NCBI GenBank assembly: GCA_005793295.1
Contig: SXSX01000005.1
Span: 1-9,901, forward strand
DNA from: Burkholderiales bacterium
GTDB taxonomy: Bacteria; Pseudomonadota; Gammaproteobacteria; Burkholderiales; Burkholderiaceae_C
Length of the DNA: 9,901 nucleotides
Reading direction: 5' to 3'
Under the pieces are notes generated by a model, which was not told the origin of the DNA, searched no databases, and saw only the letters and a program-made list of their open reading frames with translations. Shown one piece after another: positions 1 to 6,786 of the stretch. Each line of letters opens with the position of its first letter. Within the stretch, counting starts at the first letter, position 1. Made by a program: the position numbers and the translations under genes.

Positions 1-308
1 ACAGAAGCCAAGCCAACAGCAAGGGAAATTCTGGCACCGTACATCAATGCGGAAAGAATATCTCTTCCTTGTTCGTCGGTACCCAAAAAGAAGTTCGGAT
101 TTCCGCCCTCGCTCCACGAGGGGGGAAGGCGCGCGTTGTCCAATAGAAGTGTTGTGAGATCAAACGGGTTGTGTGGAGCGATCCATGGAGCAAAGAGAGC
201 GCAGACCACACAAACCAATGCGATCAGAGCCGCAATAATGGCTGTAGGTGATGTTCGAAAGCTGTATCCAACATCGCTATCCCACCATTGATGAAATAGG
301 GTTTTCAA
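1..308 (-). CDS. Peptide-type ABC transporter permease, DppC/OppC family (N-terminal part, cut by window edge)
   Basis: This is the second inner-membrane permease of a dipeptide/oligopeptide/nickel-type ABC importer. About 102 codons are visible before the left edge. A cytoplasmic start is followed by one membrane segment (about residues 23-43, AALIALVCVVCALFAPWIAP). A periplasmic stretch then leads to the family signature FLGTDEQGRDILSALMYGAR (about 74-93), which opens the conserved permease domain; that domain and its EAA loop lie outside the window. I chose the TTG at 306-308 because a GAGGA Shine-Dalgarno sequence lies 8 nt upstream and the protein then begins MKTLFHQWWDSD, the usual length before the first helix. 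An in-frame GTG at 339-341 is an alternative without a good ribosome site. The gene follows the DppB-type gene by 38 nt and is co-transcribed with it. The family call is firm; the substrate cannot be told from sequence. Confidence 0.9.
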   Translation of the reverse strand, partial: MKTLFHQWWDSDVGYSFRTSPTAIIAALIALVCVVCALFAPWIAPHNPFDLTTLLLDNARLPPSWSEGGNPNFFLGTDEQGRDILSALMYGARISLAVGLAS

Positions 309-316
309 TTCGAAAT

Positions 317-321
317 TCCTC
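317..321 (-). promoter_or_regulatory. Ribosome binding site deciding a TTG start
   Basis: GAGGA on the minus strand lies 8 nt before the TTG at 306-308 and is the only good Shine-Dalgarno match in the dppB-dppC gap. It supports TTG initiation of the DppC-type permease; no ATG occurs at a plausible place in this frame. Confidence 0.6.
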
Positions 322-346
322 AAAATAGAAGGATTCAACACGTGTA

Positions 347-1327
347 TCAATGGCCGCCAGACTTCTCAACTCGCAGCCGTGGATCTACCGCAAAGTACAA
401 GAGATCCACGATCAGATTGATGATGACAAAAATCAATGCAATCAGACACAAATAAGCTGCCATAACAGGAATGTCTGCATAGGTGACAGCCTGAATAAAC
501 AGCAGGCCCATGCCTGGCCATTGGAATACGGTTTCAGTGATGATGGCAAAAGCAATGAGTCCGCCGAGCTGCAAACCCGTAATGGTCATGACGGGGACCA
601 GTGTGTTCTTGAGCGCATGGCCAAAATGAACCGCCCTTGTAGTCAGACCACGCGCCCGTGCAAACTTGATGTAATCAGTACGCAGAACTTCCACCATTTC
701 GGCCCGTACTAAGCGCATGATCAGTGTGAGCTGGAAAATGGCAAGAGTAACCGCTGGCAAAACAATGTGTTGCCAGCCTTTGGCGGTCAGAAGACCACTG
801 GTCCACCAACCTATGGTCACCACATCTCCGCGACCAAAACTCGGAAACCAACCTAAGGTTACGGCAAACACCAGAATCAGCAAAATGCCGATTAAGAATG
901 TGGGTAACGAAACACCAATGAGCGATATCATCATGAAGACTTGGCTGAGAAATGAACCCCGTCTAAGCGCGGCATAAACGCCCATGGGGATGCCCAAAAA
1001 CAGCGCCAAGAGACCGGCTACCAGAGCCAATTCTAGAGTGGCAGGAAAGCGTTCAGCAATCAACACAGAAACTTTGGTGCTCTGTCGTAGGCTGAAACCG
1101 AACTCCCCTTGGGATGCGTTTACCAAGAAATGCCAGAACTGCACAACGAAGGACTGGTCTAAACCTAGCGCCTGTCGCAACTCGCGGATTTGCTCGTGTG
1201 TTGCGTCTTGTCCGAGCAGAAAGACGACAGGGTCGCCGACGTACTGAAACAGCATAAAAGAAATCAAGGCAACAGTGACCATCACCATTGCCGCTTGAGC
1301 CAAGCGCAGCACTATGAATGCAAACAT
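347..1327 (-). CDS. Peptide-type ABC transporter permease, DppB/OppB family
   Basis: This inner-membrane permease pairs with the DppC-type protein to form the channel of a family-5 (peptide/nickel/oligosaccharide) ABC importer. At 326 residues it has the usual DppB length. It starts with a membrane helix (about 3-28), followed by the typical N-terminal periplasmic segment containing GDPVVFLLG and LRQALGLDQ. Several more helices follow (about 98-120, 128-158, 188-206, 247-268, 288-314). The EAA-type loop that contacts the ATPase spans about 213-245 (EVLRTDYIKFARARGLTTRA, then NTLVP). The terminal VDPRLR (about 315-319) is also typical. The start has only a weak ribosome site in a T-rich leader that is the tail of a terminator-like hairpin, so expression may be well below that of the binding protein. 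It follows the binding-protein gene by 63 nt and precedes the DppC-type gene by 38 nt. Confidence 0.95.
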   Translation of the reverse strand: MFAFIVLRLAQAAMVMVTVALISFMLFQYVGDPVVFLLGQDATHEQIRELRQALGLDQSFVVQFWHFLVNASQGEFGFSLRQSTKVSVLIAERFPATLELALVAGLLALFLGIPMGVYAALRRGSFLSQVFMMISLIGVSLPTFLIGILLILVFAVTLGWFPSFGRGDVVTIGWWTSGLLTAKGWQHIVLPAVTLAIFQLTLIMRLVRAEMVEVLRTDYIKFARARGLTTRAVHFGHALKNTLVPVMTITGLQLGGLIAFAIITETVFQWPGMGLLFIQAVTYADIPVMAAYLCLIALIFVIINLIVDLLYFAVDPRLRVEKSGGH

Positions 1328-1333
1328 AGAGTC

Positions 1334-1370
1334 AAAAAAATGAAGGCCGCGACAATATGCCGCGGCCCTT
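1334..1370 (-). terminator. Intra-operon terminator/attenuator hairpin between binding protein and permease genes
   Basis: On the minus strand, just after the binding-protein stop, GGCCGCG (1361-1367) pairs perfectly with CGCGGCC (1345-1351) around a 9-nt loop. A G-U and an A-U pair extend the stem to 9 bp. The stem is followed by TTCATTTTTTT (1344-1334), the U-tract expected of an intrinsic terminator. Because the permease genes continue downstream on the same strand, partial read-through is the likely purpose, giving an excess of the periplasmic binding protein. The same RNA hairpin could also act as a 3' stabiliser. Confidence 0.75.
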
Positions 1371-1390
1371 TGTCAGAGTTGAATGTGAAC

Positions 1391-2962
1391 TTAGTTGACT
1401 TTTACCAAGCGCCAGTCGATGCGGTTATCCGAACGATGGACGACATCAATGTTCTTGCGCATCACCCAAGGGATAACTTGATTGTGCAAGACGATGTGTG
1501 ACACATCGTTCTTGGCTATTTCCAAAGCTTCAGCTAAGAGGCGCGGACGAACGAACTGATCACTCTCAGTCTTTGCGCGGTCAATAACGGCGTCCAACTT
1601 TGGGTTACTGTATTTACCAACGTTGTAGTTACCGTCACCCCCCGTGCCCACGGTACGCACGAGCGATTGCAAGCTATATACCGCATCAAAGGTTGGAACC
1701 CCCCATCCAAGCATATAAATACTGGCTTCGTTGCGCTGGATCATTGGGAAATAGGTGACCAACGGCAAGGTACGCAATTTGGCTTTGATGCCAATACGCG
1801 ACCACATAGCCGTAACGGCTTGGCAGATTTCTTCGTCGTTGATGTAACGGTTGTTCGGGCATGCAAAATCGACTTCAAAACCATCCTTGTAGCCAGCGTC
1901 AGCCAGCAATTTTTTGGCCGCGTCAAAGTCCACGGCTGGTCGCTTGTGCAATTGCTCGTTCCAGCCAGCGACTTGAGGCGCAACCAACGCTGCTGTGGGC
2001 TGACCCAAGCCGCGCATAGTGACGCGAGTGATGGCCTCGGCGTCCACAGCCATATTCAAGGCTTGACGCACGCGCAAATCCTTGAGGGGATTTTTACCCT
2101 TGACACTACTGCCCACGAGCTCATCGCGACCATGGTCAAAGCCAAAGAAGATGGTGCGGTTTTCTACACCGTCCAAAACTTTCAAAGCACCGTTGGATCG
2201 AATCCGAGGCAAATCCTGCGGGCTGGGATCCAAAACAAAATCCACTTCGCCCGTCAGTAGCGCAGCAATACGGGTAGCTTCTGCCTTGATGGGGGTATAA
2301 ATGATTTCTGTCGCGTTGCCTTCCATCGTCCCCCACCATCCAGCGTTCTTTTCCAGCACCAATCGCTGATCAGCTTTCCACTCTTTCAGTTTGAAGGGGC
2401 CCGTACCATTGGCGTTTCGGTGGGCAAAATTTTCGTCTTTCGTCTTGATGTCTTTGGGATCAACAGAATTATTTTTTTCGGCCCATGCTTTACTCATCAT
2501 TCGCAACTCGGTCATTTGATTTAACAACACGGGGTTGGCGCCTTTAGTTATCACGTCAATGGTAGTTGCATTTACTTTGACAACTCTATCTACTCCGTTG
2601 ATGTAAGGCGTGAAGTTGGATGACTTTGCCATCGCACGTTGAATTGAAAACACAGCATCATCGGCAGTGAAGGGTGTGCCGTCATGAAATTTGACGCCTG
2701 TTCGCAGATTCACACGTAATTGAGTTGGGGTCAACTGATTCCAGGAAGTAGCCAGGACTGGTTCGATCTTGAAGGTCTTGCTGTTGTAGTACATCAAGGA
2801 TTCATAAACAGCAGAATGGATTCCGTTTTGTAATGCGTTGTTTTGCGAATGTATATCCCATGTGGCGATATCGCTGGCGCTAGCCCATTTAAATGTTTTT
2901 GCCTGAATACCTGTTACTCCTAGAACCAAGATTGAACAAAGTGCAATATTTGAGAGTTTCAT
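1391..2962 (-). CDS. Periplasmic solute-binding protein of a peptide-type ABC importer (SBP family 5)
   Basis: This is the secreted substrate receptor that delivers ligand to the DppBC-type permeases downstream. It is 523 residues, normal for the family. It begins with a Sec signal peptide (MKLSNIALCSILVLGVTGIQA, probable cleavage after residue 21). The mature protein shows family-5 hallmarks: an early W and D region (KTFKWASASDIATWDIHS), AVYESLMYYN (about 51-60), and the signature block LRTGVKFHDGTPFTADDAVFS (about 86-106). A later NGTGPFKLKEW segment and LKDLRVRQALNMAVD are also typical. The Cys at position 9 sits within the hydrophobic core and is not a convincing lipobox. The ligand (peptide, nickel chelate, glutathione, sugar or opine) cannot be assigned from the sequence. 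No strong Shine-Dalgarno sequence precedes the ATG; the leader is AT-rich. Confidence 0.93.
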   Translation of the reverse strand: MKLSNIALCSILVLGVTGIQAKTFKWASASDIATWDIHSQNNALQNGIHSAVYESLMYYNSKTFKIEPVLATSWNQLTPTQLRVNLRTGVKFHDGTPFTADDAVFSIQRAMAKSSNFTPYINGVDRVVKVNATTIDVITKGANPVLLNQMTELRMMSKAWAEKNNSVDPKDIKTKDENFAHRNANGTGPFKLKEWKADQRLVLEKNAGWWGTMEGNATEIIYTPIKAEATRIAALLTGEVDFVLDPSPQDLPRIRSNGALKVLDGVENRTIFFGFDHGRDELVGSSVKGKNPLKDLRVRQALNMAVDAEAITRVTMRGLGQPTAALVAPQVAGWNEQLHKRPAVDFDAAKKLLADAGYKDGFEVDFACPNNRYINDEEICQAVTAMWSRIGIKAKLRTLPLVTYFPMIQRNEASIYMLGWGVPTFDAVYSLQSLVRTVGTGGDGNYNVGKYSNPKLDAVIDRAKTESDQFVRPRLLAEALEIAKNDVSHIVLHNQVIPWVMRKNIDVVHRSDNRIDWRLVKVN

Positions 2963-3424
2963 TTAAATACAACCCATAAATTAAAAAGAATATTATGAAT
3001 AGAAAAATCCCTCATGCCTTAAAGGTAAACCCTAAGAATGGAGGTTATTTTGAAAAATTTGAAACTCGTAAGCGTATTTCACTGACGTGGGGCATCAATC
3101 CTGCAGCGGTATTGCCCACATGCAGGCGAAGTTGAAATTTCCCCAACCAAACGCACTTAACACAGCCATTACGAGAGTGCTGGCAAAACTCAGGCAGCGA
3201 GCCAAATTGGACAACGAACTGGGATGGGTCCGCACCAGATCCAAATACATCTTGCACTGAACCTGCAATCCTTTTTGATGAAGTGTGAACTGCTATTTGA
3301 CCCTCATCATGAAACCCCTCATTAATTTGGCTCCCTACATGACCTTACGGGTTGTTTTACAGCTAGGAGTGATGGCTTTGAGAAAAGTTTTCTTTTTCTG
3401 CCTCAGGCACCATCTGATATCTTC
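2963..3424. other. Gene-poor stretch with short orphan reading frames
   Basis: About 460 bp separate two minus-strand operons, downstream of the DUF3299 gene and upstream of the binding-protein gene. The promoter of the dpp-type operon should lie at its left end, but I see no clear -35/-10 pair. Two plus-strand frames are visible. One is 2995-3135 (46 codons, starting MNRKIPHALKVNPKNGGYF). The other is 3120-3260 (46 codons, with a basic stretch NTAITRVLAKLRQRAKLDNE and ending RTRSKYILH). They lie in different frames and overlap, as a frameshifted remnant of one gene might. A GGAGG at 3040-3044 precedes a TTG that opens only an 11-codon frame. A 70-codon minus-strand frame (3045-3257) overlaps the same bases and has four Cys but no ribosome site. 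I recognise none of these. No intrinsic terminator is evident after the DUF3299 gene. Confidence 0.4.
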
Positions 3425-3976
3425 TTACTTGACCGCCACCGCATCCGTCATCCGGTAATACATACCATAAGGATCATCAGTTAGAACGGCAAATCGGCCT
3501 TCTACAACAACAGCTTCTAGGGAATATGGAACGGGCGTTTTGGTGCGAACTTCCACCATGCTTTCTGGGCCACCGGGCAGGCAAAAGGAGCAGGTTAATG
3601 GCACAGAGCTGATTAAAAAGTGTTTTTGCTTTTCGCCTGGATCCAGCGGCATCATGAAACCTTGAATGCGCTGGCTTTTTTGGTTCAATGCTTGCAGTTG
3701 CGGATTAAAAACCGGAAGCACTCGGTTTTTCACCGTCTTAGTTTTTACATCTGTCAGCATGGACCAAGGCAGCACATCGGATCGCGCAACCAAGGGTGCA
3801 AAGGGGCTGTTAGGACTGTGAACCCCAGCGCCCGAGCCTGCCGGAATACCTGCGCTGCCATTGCCTAGGGGCGAACTGAGCTGGGCTTGCGCATGAACGG
3901 CCTGTGAAACCAAGGTACACGCAAGCACCAATGGAGCGATGCCTAAAAGCAAAAATACAAAACGCGCGTGAGTCAT
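3425..3976 (-). CDS. Secreted DUF3299 family protein with CxxC motif
   Basis: This exported protein of unknown biochemical function ends a five-gene run. Its 183 residues begin with a long signal sequence (about 1-29, probable cleavage VHA-QAQ). The Cys at 20, in LVLAC, is an imperfect lipobox, so a lipoprotein cannot be excluded. A low-complexity Gly/Ser/Pro linker (about 33-60) precedes the DUF3299 domain (about 66-181). Recognisable points are DVLPWSMLTDV, then RIQGFMMPLDPGEKQKHFLI, then VPLTCSFCLPGGPESMVEV with a C129-x-x-C132 pair, and YGMYYRMTDA near the end. The CxxC pair could bind a metal or be redox active; this is inference. DUF3299 proteins are, as recalled, often encoded beside FtsX-like ABC transporters, including the Zn-related zrg locus of Vibrio cholerae, which fits the neighbours here. 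The gene starts 13 nt after the small Cys/His gene and has a weak ribosome site (GGA). Confidence 0.85.
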   Translation of the reverse strand: MTHARFVFLLLGIAPLVLACTLVSQAVHAQAQLSSPLGNGSAGIPAGSGAGVHSPNSPFAPLVARSDVLPWSMLTDVKTKTVKNRVLPVFNPQLQALNQKSQRIQGFMMPLDPGEKQKHFLISSVPLTCSFCLPGGPESMVEVRTKTPVPYSLEAVVVEGRFAVLTDDPYGMYYRMTDAVAVK

Positions 3977-3989
3977 AGCGTTGTCCGAT

Positions 3990-4235
3990 TTAATGTTGGT
4001 GTTTCATGCCGCAAAACTTGCCAATAGCCAAACCTTTGCAAGCTGCCTGAAGTTCTTTTTCACACACTGCATCCTTCTTGCCAGCTTCCAAACATTTTGC
4101 AGCACCTTCGTGGGCTGCTGCAATAGCGCGGTGACGCGCAATATCTTCTTTGAGTTCTTTATCGCCGTGTGTTTCAGCTGCAAAACCCATAGCAGATACC
4201 AACGCCAAAGACCACAAAAAATTCACTTTTTTCAT
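3990..4235 (-). CDS. Small secreted Cys/His protein, unknown function
   Basis: An 81-residue exported protein that I cannot assign to a named family. The signal peptide is clear (MKKVNFLWSLALVSAMGFA, cleavage near residues 19-20). The mature part is about 60 residues, charged and probably helical, with four Cys at 48, 58, 66 and 75. The spacing is C-x9-C, x7, C-x8-C, close to the twin-CX9C pattern of helical hairpins held by two disulfides. His residues lie at 23, 35 and 42, and the protein ends GMKHQH. This composition suits periplasmic metal binding or redox buffering, but that is inference. The ATG at 4233-4235 is chosen over upstream starts because it gives a perfect signal peptide and has GAGG 7 nt before it. 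The permease stop codon falls within this ribosome site (gap 4 nt), so translation is probably coupled. The next gene starts 13 nt downstream. Confidence 0.85.
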   Translation of the reverse strand: MKKVNFLWSLALVSAMGFAAETHGDKELKEDIARHRAIAAAHEGAAKCLEAGKKDAVCEKELQAACKGLAIGKFCGMKHQH

Positions 4236-4239
4236 ATTT

Positions 4240-5442
4240 TTACCTCGATTGAAGAAGTTGAAGCACATTTGACCGATAGGCTCCAAGCGCTGGCAATAAC
4301 GCCGCTCCCAAAGAAACCCCCAGTGCCAAACAGGGCACCACTGCAAGCTCCACGGGCCACGCTAGCCCGCCCAGAAGCAAAGAATTATCCAAACCTAAAA
4401 ACCAGCCCAGAAGACCCACAAATGCCTGGCCCAGTAACACACCAACGACCGAGGAAACAAGGCCAAGCCAAAGGGCCTCCGTCAAGAGCAAAGCTGCGAT
4501 CTTGGTGGGCGGTGCGCCCAGCATACGCAAGAGCGCCAAGTCTGCGCGTCTTTCCCGAACCGCGGTCCAAAGCGCAATAAAAACACTCAAGCCTGCCGTT
4601 AAAAGAAGCATGCCAGCGAAGGCACGCAGAACATCCGTTCCCAAACCCAACATGCGCAAAAGGCGGCTGACTTCTAACGCGGGGGCTGCCGCCTGCATCT
4701 CGGTCTTTGTGTTGACCCACCGTGGAAAACTTATGGCAGCCAAGGGACTGGTATATCGCACCAGAGCCATGGTGACTTCGCGTTCTTCTTCCATTGCGGC
4801 GCGGTCTTCCTCATCTGCGGCCGTATAGTCTTCGTGGACTTTCCACACCGAGGCGGTATCGGTCACGATTAAGCGGTCTAGCACGCTGCCACTGGGCGCA
4901 AGAATTCCCACGACGGTGTATGCGTTTTCACCATGGGCATGGCCCCCAGCGCCTAATCCATGCGAGCCCACAAAAGATTGGCCGATTTGCAGACCCAGTT
5001 TTCGCGCAACCGTGGCGCCTACGACCACTTCCATGGGCTTATCCCATAACCTGCCCTGAGCCAAATCCGCTTGGTAGTGTTGGATGTAGGCGTGCGAACT
5101 TCCAACGATGCGATAGCCTTGAAAGTTATCGCCCAAACTGATGGGAATGACCTCAGCCACCAGCGGATTTTTTTGCAATGCCTTGACTGCATTTAAGGTC
5201 ACGTTGCCCGGGGGCACATCCAAATGCAGAACGCCTGACAAGATCAACTGCATCGGGCTTCCCTTGGCCCCCACGACGGCATCGATACCGGCCAAGTCTC
5301 GGTCAAAGGCGCGCTGCACATGGTTTGATACCAACAACAAAAAGGCAATGGAAGCCAAGCCCAAACTCAACAAAAGCACGTTCAACGTAGCGGCCATGGG
5401 CCGCGCCCACAAGTACCGCCAAGCAAAAAGCAGCGTTCTCAT
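4240..5442 (-). CDS. FtsX/MacB-like ABC transporter permease with His-rich periplasmic loop
   Basis: This inner-membrane subunit of a type VII (LolCE/MacB/FtsX-like) ABC system is 400 residues long with the expected four-helix plan. TM1 lies at about 19-39, a large periplasmic domain at about 41-268, and TM2-TM4 at about 272-295, 316-340 and 361-386. The segment VRERRADLALLRMLGAPPTKI (about 295-315) is the conserved cytoplasmic loop of FtsX-type permeases. The periplasmic domain carries a His-containing stretch, HGLGAGGHAHGE (161-172), and a strongly acidic run around 208-222, which look like possible cation-binding elements. Such systems usually drive periplasmic conformational work or extraction rather than classical import. 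The ATG overlaps the ATPase stop in an ATGA arrangement, and AGGGGAG precedes it, so ATPase and permease are translationally coupled. The substrate is unknown; metal-related function is inferred from neighbours and the His loop. Confidence 0.9.
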   Translation of the reverse strand: MRTLLFAWRYLWARPMAATLNVLLLSLGLASIAFLLLVSNHVQRAFDRDLAGIDAVVGAKGSPMQLILSGVLHLDVPPGNVTLNAVKALQKNPLVAEVIPISLGDNFQGYRIVGSSHAYIQHYQADLAQGRLWDKPMEVVVGATVARKLGLQIGQSFVGSHGLGAGGHAHGENAYTVVGILAPSGSVLDRLIVTDTASVWKVHEDYTAADEEDRAAMEEEREVTMALVRYTSPLAAISFPRWVNTKTEMQAAAPALEVSRLLRMLGLGTDVLRAFAGMLLLTAGLSVFIALWTAVRERRADLALLRMLGAPPTKIAALLLTEALWLGLVSSVVGVLLGQAFVGLLGWFLGLDNSLLLGGLAWPVELAVVPCLALGVSLGAALLPALGAYRSNVLQLLQSR

Positions 5443-6128
5443 ACGCTCCCCTGCAGGCTTGAACCTGTGAGATTTAAACGCTGCATGCTCTGTGATGCGC
5501 CTAACAAGGACTGTTGATTGATCACCGCTTCTACCCGCGCGTCGTGGGTCGCAATCACCAACGAAGCGCCATTCGCATGTGCCGTTGACAACAACAAGGT
5601 CACTGCATCCGATGCGGCTTGGTCATCCAAGCTGGCGGTAGGCTCGTCTACCAAAAGAACTTTGGGCTGCATCAAAACCGCACGCGCCAAGGCAACCCGC
5701 TGGGCCTGACCGCCAGACAATTGAGAAGGTAAACGGCTCGCAAACTCTGCTACCCCCAGAGCGTTCAAAGCTGCATTGATTCGCAAGCTGGCTTCAGCCA
5801 AACCAGCCGCCCAAAATACCAAAGCCAAGTTTTGGTGAACGGTCAAAGCCGCGCTGAGATGGAGCTTTTGCGGTAAAAATCCAATGGTTTTTGCCCGCCA
5901 CGCATCCGTTGCCATCTGGCCAACGCCATGCATCGCCCGCCCTGCAACCACCATAGCGCCTGAAGTGGGTGCAACAAGACCCGCAACCAAGGCGAGCCAA
6001 GTTGATTTGCCACTGCCTGAGGGGCCTTGAAGCAACAATACATTTCCTTGGGCGAGTTCAATGTCTGGAAAATTGATGACTTGAATCGCGCCGGCGTAGG
6101 AATACCGAAGATCGTGGGTAGCAATCAT
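5439..6128 (-). CDS. LolD/MacB-like ABC transporter ATP-binding protein
   Basis: This cytoplasmic ATPase partners the adjacent FtsX-like permease. All nucleotide-binding motifs are intact: Walker A GPSGSGKST (35-43), Q-loop Gln at 87 (GFLPQKLHL), signature LSGGQ (137-141), Walker B VLLVDE (157-162), and the H-loop His at 195 (ATHD). At 229 residues it matches the LolD/FtsE/MacB-NBD size. I chose the ATG at 6126-6128, which begins MIATHDLRYSYAG, immediately before the first beta strand. The frame stays open upstream to 6269, but that part lies inside msrA and reads as non-homologous Pro/Arg-rich sequence. The gene begins 19 nt after the msrA stop and overlaps the permease start by 4 nt. A GAG about 15 nt upstream is the only, rather weak, ribosome site, so coupling to msrA translation is possible. 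Confidence 0.93.
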   Translation of the reverse strand: MIATHDLRYSYAGAIQVINFPDIELAQGNVLLLQGPSGSGKSTWLALVAGLVAPTSGAMVVAGRAMHGVGQMATDAWRAKTIGFLPQKLHLSAALTVHQNLALVFWAAGLAEASLRINAALNALGVAEFASRLPSQLSGGQAQRVALARAVLMQPKVLLVDEPTASLDDQAASDAVTLLLSTAHANGASLVIATHDARVEAVINQQSLLGASQSMQRLNLTGSSLQGSV

Positions 6129-6147
6129 GCGTGTTACTTGGAGCTCA

Positions 6148-6690
6148 TTATCCTCGCGCCAATCTCGCAAAGGTCTTGCGGAATTTTTCAACCTTGGGAG
6201 CAGCCACGGCCATGCAGTAGCCTTGGGTCGGATTCTTGGCAAAGAAGTCTTGGTGGTATTCCTCGGCACGTGCGTAGTGGTTCAGCATCTCGATTTCGGT
6301 AACTACCGGGTCGGCGTAGTGCCGACTCGAATCAATCTCTGCCACCATCGCCTTGGCCACCTCTGCTTGCTCCGGGCTAGTGCAATAAATGGCGCTGCGG
6401 TATTGGGTCCCAACGTCATGGCCTTGGCGGTTCAACGTTGTGGGGTCATGGATCAAAAAGAAAATCTCTAACACCTCGCGAACACTGATTTCTGATGAAT
6501 CAAATTCGAGTTTCACCACTTCGTTGTGGCCACTCGTTCCGCTGCTGACTTGGGCATAAGTGGGATTAGGCAAATGGCCGTTGCTGTAACCAGATTCGAC
6601 TTGTGTGACGCCTTTGACTTGCAAAAAAACGGACTCTGCGCACCAAAAACAACCGGCGCCCAGGGCAATGGTTTGGGTGGAATGTTGCAT
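6148..6690 (-). CDS. msrA: Peptide-methionine (S)-S-oxide reductase MsrA
   Basis: The enzyme reduces the S-epimer of methionine sulfoxide in proteins and free methionine, usually with thioredoxin. At 180 residues it is a single-domain MsrA. The catalytic motif GCFWC starts at 13, with nucleophile Cys14 and a second Cys at 17. Further hallmarks are GYSNGHLPNPTY (34-45), HDPTTLNRQGHDVGTQYRSA (81-100), EYHQ (144-147) and a late GYC Cys at 159, the likely recycling residue. No signal peptide is visible, so it should be cytoplasmic. The ATG at 6688-6690 is preceded by AGGAG at 8 nt; a longer open frame back to 6801 has no family similarity. It leads the minus-strand run that continues into the ABC/DUF3299 genes after 19 nt, and is divergent from the TetR gene. 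Association with this transporter cluster may be functional (envelope oxidative stress) or just positional. Confidence 0.96.
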   Translation of the reverse strand: MQHSTQTIALGAGCFWCAESVFLQVKGVTQVESGYSNGHLPNPTYAQVSSGTSGHNEVVKLEFDSSEISVREVLEIFFLIHDPTTLNRQGHDVGTQYRSAIYCTSPEQAEVAKAMVAEIDSSRHYADPVVTEIEMLNHYARAEEYHQDFFAKNPTQGYCMAVAAPKVEKFRKTFARLARG

Positions 6691-6786
6691 CGATAAAACT
6701 CCTGACTTGATTTTCCCTATTGAATCACATACGGATGACGCTGCTTTCTTCTGCAATTTACCGAAAAGCTTTGAATACCCACTTTT

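Noticed and set aside
350..1247. Three plus-strand frames of 86-120 codons
   Set aside because: All lie antisense to the DppB-type permease gene, which reads through with full membrane topology and an EAA loop.
1667..2260. A 197-codon plus-strand open frame
   Set aside because: It is antisense within the solute-binding protein gene, whose minus-strand product is full length and clearly conserved; the plus-strand reading has no recognisable domain or ribosome site.
3276..3309. Inverted repeat TGATGA / TCATCA with 22 nt between
   Set aside because: Only 6 bp arms, no T-run and no flanking mobile-element gene; expected by chance at this length.
3375..3415. Possible terminator after the DUF3299 gene
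   Set aside because: On the minus strand the TGCC/GGCA stem is only 4 bp and is followed by A-rich, not T-rich, sequence.
3981..4580. A 199-codon plus-strand open frame
   Set aside because: It runs antisense across the small Cys/His gene and the C-terminal part of the permease; the Pro/Arg-rich translation is typical of a shadow frame.
6129..6269. N-terminal extension of the ABC ATPase overlapping msrA
   Set aside because: The extra 47 residues are Pro/Arg-rich, fall within the msrA coding region and precede the normal first strand of the ATPase.
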